From Ralstonia pickettii (GTDB taxonomy: Bacteria > Pseudomonadota > Gammaproteobacteria > Burkholderiales > Burkholderiaceae), in assembly GCF_016466415.2 (NCBI RefSeq), contig NZ_CP066771.1:2046001-2110000 (forward strand): 64,000 bases of DNA. The letters run 5' to 3'. The notes beneath the pieces were generated by a model, which was not told the DNA's origin, made no database searches, and worked only from the letters and a program-made list of their open reading frames with translations. The position numbers were made by a program, and so were the translations under genes. How positions within the stretch are numbered: the first letter of the stretch is position 1; each line of letters opens with the position of its first letter. Below are positions 29,214-35,350 of this stretch, one piece after another.

Positions 29214-29287
29214 CGGTACCCGGTGCCAAGTTGCGCCAGGTACCGTTACAATGGCGCCCTTGCTCGCAACGAGCAGCGCAGTACGAA

Positions 29288-29377
29288 GGAAGCGTGGCCG
29301 AGTGGTTTAAGGCAGCAGTCTTGAAAACTGCCGATGGGGTGACCCATCCGTGAGTTCGAATCTCACCGCTTCCGCCA
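29288..29377 (+). tRNA. tRNA-Ser (TGA anticodon)
   Basis: A 90-nt class II tRNA with long variable arm and encoded CCA. Acceptor GGAAGCG (29288-29294) pairs with CGCTTCC (29367-29373). The anticodon stem GCAGT/ACTGC encloses CTTGAAA, giving TGA, which decodes UCA. The variable arm forms a hairpin (GATGGGGTGACCCATC region). A -10-like TACAAT lies at 29247-29252. The DNA behind it is gene-poor and accessory in character, so the tRNA could have served as an insertion site. Confidence 0.97.
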
Positions 29378-29436
29378 GCCCTTGGTTCCAAGGCGCTCCA
29401 GATTTCCCCCCTACTCTTCCAGCCCGCGCCGCTTTG

Positions 29437-29886
29437 TCAGTGCCGCGCCGCGGGCCACAGCACATCGGCGTCTTCTCCGAGCGCCTTTGCAATGGCGAGA
29501 CGAACGCGCTTCGCTCCATTGCCGGCGATGGAAGACGACAGCAATTGCGGCGTGACGTCGTCCAAACCCAGTTTTTCTGAAAGCTCACGCAAGGTCGCCC
29601 TCCCGAAGCGCTCTTCAAGGAGGCGTTTAACGGGTGGGACAGCGCGGGAGACTTCACGAGGATCCGACGGCGGTGCTCCTACCGGACCTCTCTTCTTGCG
29701 CTCTTTCGGCTTGATCGGGAGATCTACCGATTGAGGGAGAGGATTCTCGGCCATGGAGCGGCCCAGATTTGCTAACGCTTCGGCTACGTTCCGCCCGGTG
29801 CTGGAGCACATCGCGTCCGGCGCTACCAACACCGCGAAATAATTGCCGCGATCTTGGTACAACCTGACCTTGCAAATCAAATTCAT
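29437..29886 (-). CDS. Orphan HicB-like antitoxin/Ner-like HTH regulator
   Basis: A 149-residue protein that appears to join two parts. Residues 1-60 look like a HicB-type antitoxin fold (LYQDRGNYFAVLVAPDA, then TGRNVAEALANLGRSMAENP). Residues about 90-149 resemble the Ner/Nlp phage-repressor helix-turn-helix (ATLRELSEKLGLDDVTPQLL, IAKALGEDADVLWPAARH, where the closing A-L-x-x-x-x-x-x-W-P is typical). A basic Pro-rich linker joins them. No HicA toxin gene is adjacent. Palindromes overlap its predicted promoter at 29906-29953, so it probably represses itself. The domain calls are by eye. Confidence 0.6.
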   Translation of the reverse strand: MNLICKVRLYQDRGNYFAVLVAPDAMCSSTGRNVAEALANLGRSMAENPLPQSVDLPIKPKERKKRGPVGAPPSDPREVSRAVPPVKRLLEERFGRATLRELSEKLGLDDVTPQLLSSSIAGNGAKRVRLAIAKALGEDADVLWPAARH

Positions 29887-29905
29887 ATGATTCGAGCGGT
29901 AAATC

Positions 29906-29953
29906 AAAATAGTTCTATTTTTTATTATTTTATGGAATGAAATACCCTGGCAA
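29906..29953 (-). promoter_or_regulatory. Promoter and operator candidate of the HicB/Ner-like gene
   Basis: On the minus strand, TTGCCA (29953-29948) is followed after 15 bp by TAAAAT (29932-29927), or after 18 bp by AATAAT. Directly downstream, where transcription would start, lies the perfect 16-bp palindrome AAAATAG-TT-CTATTTT (29906-29921). This placement is typical of an autorepressor operator. Confidence 0.5.
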
Positions 29954-30087
29954 CGCTCTGACATGCCCCGTTGCCAAAGGAGGGACGCGAGCACCCCCTC
30001 AAGCCCCGAAATGGGCTTGAGGCAGGTCGAGCGCGTAAAGACATTCCCCGTTCTTCTAAGTCGGTCTGACTCGTTATTATGCGGTTT

Positions 30088-30109
30088 TCACCAATCATCT
30101 GATTGGTGA
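30088..30109. promoter_or_regulatory. Operator-like 22-bp palindrome
   Basis: A perfect 10-bp inverted repeat, TCACCAATCA and TGATTGGTGA, around a 2-bp centre. It lies between the HicB/Ner-like gene and the PAS-LuxR gene, about 200 bp from the first and 330 bp from the second. The short spacer favours protein binding over an RNA hairpin. The binding protein is unknown. Confidence 0.45.
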
Positions 30110-30155
30110 TCACCCGTGCATCAACGCCAAGCAATATCGCCGGAATGCCAACTCG

Positions 30156-30182
30156 AAAAAACGGGGTGAATCCGCTCACCCC
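30156..30182 (-). terminator. Minus-strand Rho-independent terminator in a gene-free spacer
   Basis: Read on the minus strand: stem GGGGTGA/TCACCCC (30182-30176 with 30169-30163), loop GCGGAT, then GTTTTTTCG. No annotated minus-strand gene lies upstream of it before 30440, which implies an unrecognised short transcript. Confidence 0.7.
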
Positions 30183-30439
30183 ATTCCTCGGAAGCTGACC
30201 TGGCCTGACTAGGCCAAGCGACCTGCTGTTTCCCCGTTGCCCACCCTGCGTCGGCTCCATGGAACCGCGCGGGCGCTGAACTTTTTTATTAGGCGTGATG
30301 CGAATACCAAATATTGTCGATAACCATAGCAGACGCTATTCTGACTGGCACCCTGCTAAATAGAGGGCAAGCACCTGCCGCCAGATGCCGTCCATGCGGG
30401 CCGGAGCGTGGGAAATGGGGCCGAGGGGCGGTAATCACA

Positions 30440-31123
30440 ATGTTGGTGCAGCCGCGTGTCGGTGATGAACGTGGCACACGGCTGGTAAAGCACATCGGCG
30501 CCTGGCTATCGGTTCTTTGTATTGCAACCACCCGCGGCAGGGAAATCCTCAAGGATGTAAGCGCGATTGCTTTAGCCAATAGTCTTCCAGACGGCGTCTT
30601 CCTGGTCGACGAGCGTGGGCGGATTCGTCACGCCAATGCAGCGTGGGAAGACATTCTGGGTTATCGGGCATCCGATCTGCTGGGGCAGACCATGCTCGAA
30701 CTCGTGGCGCCGGACGACCGCGACAGAACGCAAAAGCAAGCGGGTCGCGTGCAGGCTGGCATTAAATGCACCGGATTTGAGAATCGCTATCGGCACCAGT
30801 CGGGCACCGATGTCCATTTGTCATGGTCGGCACAGTGGAACGTGGAGCATCGACTGCGCATTGGCGTGGCGCGCAATGTCACCGCATTGAGGACGCTGGC
30901 GGAGCCCAGCCCACTGGCGCAACTGCAGGCGCGTCTGGCACCTCACGAATCCAGGGTATTGCAGTTGCTGTTGACTGAAGCCGCAGAAAAGCAGATTGCG
31001 GAACAGCTCGGTCTGGCCACGTCGACCACGCACTCTTACATTACGAGCGTCTATCGCAAGTTCGGCGTGCGTGGGCGCGCGGGGCTGATGAGCCTGTGGC
31101 TTAAAGAGATGCAAAGCCGCTGA
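30440..31123 (+). CDS. PAS domain and LuxR-type HTH regulator
   Basis: A one-component regulator of about 227 residues. A PAS domain spans about 45-155 (SLPDGVFLVDERGRIRHANA, WEDILGYRASDLLGQTMLEL, then SGTDVHLSWSAQW and IGVARNVTALR). A C-terminal LuxR/FixJ helix-turn-helix spans about 165-222 (LAPHESRVLQLLLTEAAEKQ, IAEQLGLATSTTHSYITSVY, RKFGVRGRAGLMSLWL). The ATG at 30440 is chosen; a TTG at 30314 is in frame but would add an unlikely Cys/Arg-rich leader. There is no receiver domain and no partner kinase nearby. The signal and targets are unknown. Confidence 0.82.
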   Translation: MLVQPRVGDERGTRLVKHIGAWLSVLCIATTRGREILKDVSAIALANSLPDGVFLVDERGRIRHANAAWEDILGYRASDLLGQTMLELVAPDDRDRTQKQAGRVQAGIKCTGFENRYRHQSGTDVHLSWSAQWNVEHRLRIGVARNVTALRTLAEPSPLAQLQARLAPHESRVLQLLLTEAAEKQIAEQLGLATSTTHSYITSVYRKFGVRGRAGLMSLWLKEMQSR

Positions 31124-31223
31124 TACCCGCTCGTATCACGGCATCGTCGCATCACCATCTGGCACAAATCGCGCGTGCCCCCTGGGCTATACTGCCGCCC
31201 GTCACGCACACAACGTGACCTCG

Positions 31224-31248
31224 GATTGGCGTCCGGGAATGACAAAGG
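31224..31248 (+). promoter_or_regulatory. Upstream copy of the C4-like target elements
   Basis: GATTGGCGTC (from 31224) and GACAAAGG (31241-31248) occur in the same order and similar spacing as the downstream target at 31385-31424. TTGGCGT (31226-31232) is complementary to 31354-31360, and TGACAAAGG (31240-31248) is complementary to 31340-31348, the loop of the C4-like RNA. A terminator follows directly, and no ribosome site or gene start is associated with this copy. Confidence 0.6.
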
Positions 31249-31253
31249 CGGGC

Positions 31254-31277
31254 AACCGCCGACCGGCGGTTTTTTTT
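31254..31277 (+). terminator. Strong terminator upstream of the C4-like RNA
   Basis: Stem AACCGCC/GGCGGTT (31254-31260 with 31265-31271), loop GACC, continuing into a run of eight T in all. It would end any transcript entering from the PAS-LuxR side or starting near the TATACT at 31188. Confidence 0.9.
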
Positions 31278-31299
31278 CGCCCGCATCAAGTGCCCTAAT

Positions 31300-31379
31300 G
31301 GTCGGGCCTTGGTGGGGGAGCGCTTGCGCTCGCCGGTTTCCTTTGTCACCGGTACGCCAACCTTGCCATGTGCCCGGCC
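31300..31379 (+). ncRNA. C4-type antisense RNA candidate
   Basis: An 80-nt fold resembling phage P1/P7 C4 antisense RNA. The outer stem is GGTCGGGC/GCCCGGCC (31300-31307 with 31372-31379). An inner stem TTGGTG/CGCCAA (31309-31314 with 31355-31360) follows. Two hairpins lie inside: GAGCG-CTTG-CGCTC, and CCGGT/ACCGG (31333-31337 with 31348-31352). The loop of the second is TTCCTTTGTC, and TCCTTTGTC in it (31339-31347) is exactly complementary to GACAAAGGA at 31416-31424, which includes the Shine-Dalgarno of the gene at 31433. The second antisense element ACGCCAA (31354-31360) matches TTGGCGT at 31387-31393. Family assignment rests on remembered C4 features; size, fold and target position agree. 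Confidence 0.72.
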
Positions 31380-31384
31380 ACCCC

Positions 31385-31426
31385 GATTGGCGTCGGGCAC
31401 CGGGTTAGTCAACCCGACAAAGGAGG
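31385..31426 (+). promoter_or_regulatory. Target site and ribosome-binding region under C4-like RNA control
   Basis: Contains the two elements complementary to the C4-like RNA: TTGGCGT (31387-31393) and GACAAAGGA (31416-31424). The latter overlaps AAAGGAGG, the ribosome site 6-7 bases before the GTG at 31433. Between them a local hairpin CGGGTT-AGTC-AACCCG (31401-31416) abuts the ribosome site. Confidence 0.65.
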
Positions 31427-31432
31427 TGCACT

Positions 31433-31840
31433 GTGCGTCAAGCACCCGCTCGCCCCGAGCAATCGCAGTCCCCTTCCCAACAAGCCAGTCGCAAGCTCGA
31501 GCGCGAGATTGAATCGCTTCAGCAGCAACGCGCCGACCTCGTGCGAGCGTTGGCAGCGGCCGAAGCATCCGTAAGAACATTTCCCATCGGCTCATTGCAA
31601 CAAGCCAACGCACGGGCCCGCGTCACGCGTTTGCAGAGAGAGTTGCGGCGCTTGAAAGCCGCCCTTGGCACGTCAAAGCGGCACCAGGACGTGGGCGACT
31701 TCCTGATCGAGATGTTCCGCGAGCGCGTGTCTTTCAGCGAATGGCAGTGCATCGTGGCCGAGGCGCGACGCCGCCATGATTCAAAGGCGACGGAAGGTCA
31801 AATCGGTACGCTGCCTGCGGGGCCGGGCGCACAAAGCTGA
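31433..31840 (+). CDS. Small coiled-coil protein under a C4-like leader
   Basis: A 135-residue protein with a GTG start behind a perfect AAAGGAGG site. After a Gln/Pro/Ser-rich leader of 20 residues it forms a long heptad-patterned helix (LEREIESLQQQRADLVRALA, LQQANARARVTRLQRELRRL). A second helical part follows, with FLIEMFRERVSFSEWQCIVA at about 95-115. It is highly basic and Gln-rich, with no signal peptide or membrane segment. I do not recognise the family. Its position matches that of icd in phage P1, the first gene repressed by C4 RNA, but there is no visible antirepressor gene after it: the next gene is a periplasmic DUF2968 protein. Confidence 0.72.
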   Translation: MRQAPARPEQSQSPSQQASRKLEREIESLQQQRADLVRALAAAEASVRTFPIGSLQQANARARVTRLQRELRRLKAALGTSKRHQDVGDFLIEMFRERVSFSEWQCIVAEARRRHDSKATEGQIGTLPAGPGAQS

Positions 31841-31875
31841 TATAGTCGCGTCGGCTCCGATTTCTGAACCTTGCG

Positions 31876-32508
31876 ATGTCTCTCGTACTCCGCCGAACCG
31901 CTCTCTCGTTCGTCGCCGCAGCCTCGGTTGCAGGCGCTGGCCTGGTCCACGCGCAAGCAAGCGCACCACAAGCACCGGCAGTAACCACGGCTGCGTCGGG
32001 CGGCACCGTCGCTGAACTGCAGCAGTTGCTGGCGCAGAAGCGTCTGACCGAACTGCGCACGACCTACAACGGCGACTACGGCACGAGCCTGCTGCTCGTC
32101 AACGAAGACACCACGGCCTACGTTGCCCTGTCGTATCGCAAAGAATTGTGGCGTGTGTACAAGTTTGCGTCGGTCGCTCCGGCCGAAGGCGCATACGAAA
32201 CGCTGGCCAGCCAGACCCGGACGTGGGCCGAAGATGATCTGCGCCGCGCCGTCACGGCGGGCCAGAAGGCGCAACTGGAGCGCGAAGCCCAGGCAGCTCA
32301 GCAGCGCGCCGCATCCCTAAGCCAGGAAGTGCGCATCATGCAGGCGCAGCGTCAGAAGATGCTGACCGAACAGCAGACCATGCGTCAGGAGACGAAGGCG
32401 CTGGATATCGAGCGCCGCGCGTACCAGACCCAGGTCGAATCGCTGCAGCAGCAGATCCGCTTGCTGGAAAAACAGCTCAACGATCCGCACTGGTCGCCAG
32501 CACCTTAA
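31876..32508 (+). CDS. Secreted DUF2968-family protein
   Basis: A 210-residue exported protein. The signal peptide ends near residue 28 (AGAGLVHAQA). A globular part follows (GTVAELQQLLAQKRLTELRT, YNGDYGTSLLLVNEDTTAYV, RKELWRVYKF). The C-terminal 90 residues are an uninterrupted Ala/Gln/Arg-rich coiled coil (AQLEREAQAAQQRAASLSQE and on to SLQQQIRLLEKQL). This fits DUF2968, a family of unknown function found in Burkholderiales, probably a periplasmic coiled-coil protein. It starts 35 bp after the preceding small gene and could be co-transcribed with it. Confidence 0.85.
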   Translation: MSLVLRRTALSFVAAASVAGAGLVHAQASAPQAPAVTTAASGGTVAELQQLLAQKRLTELRTTYNGDYGTSLLLVNEDTTAYVALSYRKELWRVYKFASVAPAEGAYETLASQTRTWAEDDLRRAVTAGQKAQLEREAQAAQQRAASLSQEVRIMQAQRQKMLTEQQTMRQETKALDIERRAYQTQVESLQQQIRLLEKQLNDPHWSPAP

Positions 32509-32703
32509 ACGTCTCGTCAAGGGCTTTGACATTCACCTTCCTGGCTTGGCCCAACTGCGGCAGGCCAGCGACCTCTCCGCCTTCGATGCAACGCGCATCG
32601 ACTTAGGAGCAATCTGATCGACCACCGTCCAACTGCCACTTAGCATGGCGCCTGCTTGCGCAGCCGGCTTGGATGCGCGCTGCGGCCATCAGCGGAGACG
32701 GAC

Positions 32704-33432
32704 TTGGAATCGCCCAACTTCATCATCGACGGACACCTGCGCCTACCGGGCTTGGTGCGTATGCCGCCGCCCTTCGGGCCAGCACTCGACAGCGCGCAGC
32801 CCGGCGCCGCGACACAGGTCAGCGCATCGATCGATCCAGCAACCCACTCGTGCGGTAACACCGGTACAGCCCGCCATAGGCAGTGGCCTCAACGCATGAC
32901 CGCGCTGTCGATTGGCGTGGCATGCACGCTGGCGGCCGCGCTGCTTGGCTGGCAGACCGGGCAGCATCGCCAGCCGGCCGCAGAGCTTGATCAAACCACC
33001 GTGGCCGCCCTCGCCCCGCAGACCGCACCGCCGGTGCCGCTTGAACATGCTCCTGCATCGCCGGTGACGCCCGAGGAAATCGACGAAGCCCCGGAATCCG
33101 AAGCCGTTACCACAGCCGCAGCCGACGTTGTCGAGGCGCCCGACATGTCGTTCGACGAAACGGAAGTGGCCGCGCCGGTCATCGCTGCTGCACCGCCGGC
33201 CGTGACGCAATTGCCGGCGAAACCGATGCGACCGCGCGCACTGCGGCAGGCCGTTGCGCCCAAGCCGACGCATCCCAAGCTGCAGCACACGCCCGTATTG
33301 CACGACGAAGCGCCAGCTACCATCGAAGTTGAGTGGGCAACGGCCGAGACGGCGCCGATCACATCAGCCTATGCGCCGCCGGGCACGCCGGTGCGCATCG
33401 AACTGCAACGGCATACGCGCTTCACGGACTGA
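32704..33432 (+). CDS. Membrane-anchored Ala/Pro-rich hypothetical protein
   Basis: An unrecognised protein of about 242 residues. The N-terminal 60 residues begin ESPNFIIDGHLRLPGLVRM. One transmembrane segment lies at about 65-82 (MTALSIGVACTLAAALLGW). A long Ala/Pro/Glu/Val-rich periplasmic stretch follows, and the end is more regular (IEVEWATAETAPITSAYAPP, then RIELQRHTRF). The start is uncertain: a TTG at 32704 has GGAG 5 bases upstream, an ATG at 32761 has no ribosome site, and a TTG at 32656 is also open. The low-complexity linker suggests a spacer between membrane and envelope, as in TonB-like or sporulation-domain proteins, but no such domain is present. Confidence 0.6.
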   Translation: MESPNFIIDGHLRLPGLVRMPPPFGPALDSAQPGAATQVSASIDPATHSCGNTGTARHRQWPQRMTALSIGVACTLAAALLGWQTGQHRQPAAELDQTTVAALAPQTAPPVPLEHAPASPVTPEEIDEAPESEAVTTAAADVVEAPDMSFDETEVAAPVIAAAPPAVTQLPAKPMRPRALRQAVAPKPTHPKLQHTPVLHDEAPATIEVEWATAETAPITSAYAPPGTPVRIELQRHTRFTD

Positions 33433-33457
33433 CCAGAGCGCGTGCCGCCACGCCGGC

Positions 33458-34105
33458 TTAGTGCAACTGGCCGCCGGTTTCGCGTACGTCGTGCAGCGTG
33501 CGCAGCGTTGTCTCGATGGCGATGCGCAGGCCGGTGACGATGGTGTCGTGCGCCATGCTCGGTTGCCCCGGATGCTTGGCTGCCTGCGACGGAAGATATG
33601 GGATGTGGATGAAGCCGCCCCGCGTGGGCAGCTTCTGCCGGGCGATGGCATGCATCAGCCCATAGAAGACGTGGTTGCAGACAAAGGTGCCCGCTGTCTG
33701 CGAGACGGAGGCGGGAACACCGCCCGCACGAAGTTCGCGCACGATCGTCTTGATCGGTAGCGTTGAGAAATACGCGGCCGGCCCATCACTCGCGATGGCG
33801 ATATCGATTGGTTGCTTGCCGGCGTTGTCGGCAATGCGGGCGTCGTCAACATTGATGGCGACGCGCTCGATGGCCATCTCGGCACGGCCACCGGCCTGCC
33901 CGACGGCGATCACCACATCCGGCTGCAAGGTCTGCAGCAACTTGCCGAGCACTTTGTTGGATTCACCAAAGACAGTCGGCAACTGGCGCGCGACGATGTC
34001 GGCACCGGCGATTCCCTGGCCATCGAGGGTGCGCACGGCTTCCCACGACGGATTGATGGGTTCGTTCTCGAACGGGTCGAAACCGGTGACGAGGACGGTA
34101 GGCAT
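33458..34105 (-). CDS. pcp: Pyrrolidone-carboxylate peptidase (pyroglutamyl peptidase I)
   Basis: A cytosolic cysteine peptidase (family C15) of 215 residues that removes N-terminal pyroglutamate from peptides. The catalytic triad is in register: E80 in AIERVAINVDDARIADN, C143 in GTFVCNHVFYGLMH, and H167 in GGFIHIPYLP. It opens with VLVTGFDPFENEPINPSWEA, diagnostic for the family. It is the last gene of the minus-strand 5-oxoproline operon, 78 bp after the binding-protein gene, and would supply the free pyroglutamate that PxpABC degrades. Confidence 0.96.
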   Translation of the reverse strand: MPTVLVTGFDPFENEPINPSWEAVRTLDGQGIAGADIVARQLPTVFGESNKVLGKLLQTLQPDVVIAVGQAGGRAEMAIERVAINVDDARIADNAGKQPIDIAIASDGPAAYFSTLPIKTIVRELRAGGVPASVSQTAGTFVCNHVFYGLMHAIARQKLPTRGGFIHIPYLPSQAAKHPGQPSMAHDTIVTGLRIAIETTLRTLHDVRETGGQLH

Positions 34106-34183
34106 GATGTTCTCCTGCGTGCTGCGTAAGACAAAAACGATGATAAACGTCTGTCGAACATCATGCCCAAGCGCGTTGCGGCG

Positions 34184-35209
34184 TCAGTTTGCCTTGCTGC
34201 GCTTGTTCTCGAAGTTCAACAGGATGTCGACTTCTTCCGTGCCCGCGGTATGCAGCCATTCGCGCGTCAGACGTTCGCCCAGGCGGCGCATGTCGCCCTG
34301 CAGGGTCACGTCGGGATTGAGCACGCGCACGCCGGTCTTGGCGAGTTCGGCTTCGTCGCGCTCGTAGGTCTGGCGGCTGGAATCCCAACCGCGCGCCTCG
34401 TAATCCTTGGCGAGTTTGAGCACGGTCTGCTGTGTCGCGGGCGGCAGCTTGGCGAAGCGCGCCTCATTCACGAACACGGCGTTCTTCGGGATCCACGCGT
34501 TGACCTTGTAGTAATAGGTCATGCGCTGGCCAGCCTTCGTCTCCAGACCAGTGGACGGCGAGGTGACCATCGTGTCGATCCGGCCGCCGGCAATCGCGGC
34601 AGTCAGATCAGCGGCTTCCACCTGCACGGCCTGCGCGCCGTACAGCTCGGCAATGCGTTTTTGCGCCGCGTTATAGGTGCGCAAACGATGTCCTTTGAGG
34701 TCGGACAAACGAGCGATTGGTGTTTCGGAATACAGGTTCTGCGGCGGCCAGGGCACGGCGTACAGCAGGCGCAAACCATTGGCCTTCATCAACGCTTCGA
34801 TGTGGCTGCGCGAGGCATCCCACAGCAGGCGCGCATCGTTGTAGCCCGACACCACGAAGGGAATCGAATCCACGCCGAAAAGCGGATCGCGCTGAGCCAG
34901 CGTCGAGAGCATCACTTCGCCCGCTTCCGCCTTGCCGTCCTTGACGCCGTCAAAGATGGCGGCCGGCTTGAGCAGCGTGCCGTTCGGATAGACCTCGAGC
35001 TTGAGCCCGCCATTGGTGGCGCTGCTGACAGCGCTGGCAAAGGCCTGCAGGTTTTGCGTATGGAAATTGACGGCCGGATACGGCGTGGCCACTCGGAGCG
35101 TTTCCGCGCTGGCTTGCGCGGCGGAAATCAACGACAGCGCGCTGGCTGCGAGAACACAAAAAAAGCGGCGTCCTGACATGGAACGGCCGCTCGTCATCTG
35201 GCTGCTCAT
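34184..35209 (-). CDS. DctP-like (TRAP-type) periplasmic binding protein
   Basis: A 341-residue exported solute-binding protein. The signal peptide ends near residue 36 (ISAAQASAE), and the mature part follows the DctP/TAXI pattern: LRVATPYPAVNFHTQNLQAF, PNGTLLKPAAIFDGVKDGKA, GYNDARLLWDASR, SDLKGHRLRTYNAAQKRIAE, GRIDTMVTSPSTGLETKAGQ. The ATG at 35209 has GGGGGGA upstream. No DctQ or DctM membrane subunits are near. Instead it follows the DUF969/DUF979 transporter pair and precedes pcp, so 5-oxoproline or a related acid is the likely ligand. That assignment is inference from the operon. Confidence 0.88.
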   Translation of the reverse strand: MSSQMTSGRSMSGRRFFCVLAASALSLISAAQASAETLRVATPYPAVNFHTQNLQAFASAVSSATNGGLKLEVYPNGTLLKPAAIFDGVKDGKAEAGEVMLSTLAQRDPLFGVDSIPFVVSGYNDARLLWDASRSHIEALMKANGLRLLYAVPWPPQNLYSETPIARLSDLKGHRLRTYNAAQKRIAELYGAQAVQVEAADLTAAIAGGRIDTMVTSPSTGLETKAGQRMTYYYKVNAWIPKNAVFVNEARFAKLPPATQQTVLKLAKDYEARGWDSSRQTYERDEAELAKTGVRVLNPDVTLQGDMRRLGERLTREWLHTAGTEEVDILLNFENKRSKAN

Positions 35210-35294
35210 GAATCCCCCCGGAGAAAGAGCACGATGCGAGGTCGACACGACTGCATGCCCTTGTCTCCCGGGCAGCGATCGCGCTGGGTGGCGT

Positions 35295-35316
35295 CCGCCG
35301 GCTGAGAACTGCCGGC
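35295..35316 (-). other. Intra-operon hairpin between DUF979 and binding-protein genes
   Basis: A perfect 7-bp stem CGCCGGC/GCCGGCG with an 8-nt loop and no U-tract, in the 141-bp gap between the two genes. Its place just before a binding-protein gene would suit an mRNA-stabilising or processing element that raises binding-protein expression; this is inference. Confidence 0.4.
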
Positions 35317-35350
35317 GTGGCGCACACCGCACGCGACGCATTAAACACGA

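Larger units (their letters stand above)
29887..30439. other. Gene-free, structure-rich spacer between two divergent regulators
   Basis: I see no convincing protein gene in these 553 bases. They hold an A+T-rich promoter region (29906-29953), a hairpin TGGCAACG/CGTTGCCA (29948-29955 with 29969-29976), a 10-bp hairpin CCTCAAGCCC/GGGCTTGAGG (29997-30022), an operator-like palindrome (30088-30109), a minus-strand terminator (30156-30182) and a small stem TGGCCT/AGGCCA (30201-30216). A 111-codon open frame on the minus strand (30260-29925) runs through the terminator and the hairpins and looks non-coding. Confidence 0.6.

Noticed and set aside
29213..29246. Inverted repeat ACGGTACC/GGTACCGT after hemW as a terminator
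   Set aside because: The loop is 18 nt and no U-tract follows. It overlaps the likely tRNA-Ser promoter region, so I do not call it.
29925..30260. A possible 111-residue HicA-like partner on the minus strand
   Set aside because: It shows no HicA features (no small basic double-stranded-RNA-binding fold with the conserved His), and runs through a terminator and two hairpins.
29378..33450. Attachment-site duplication or integrase after tRNA-Ser
   Set aside because: No repeat of the tRNA 3' end and no recombinase gene were found, so an integrated element is not annotated.
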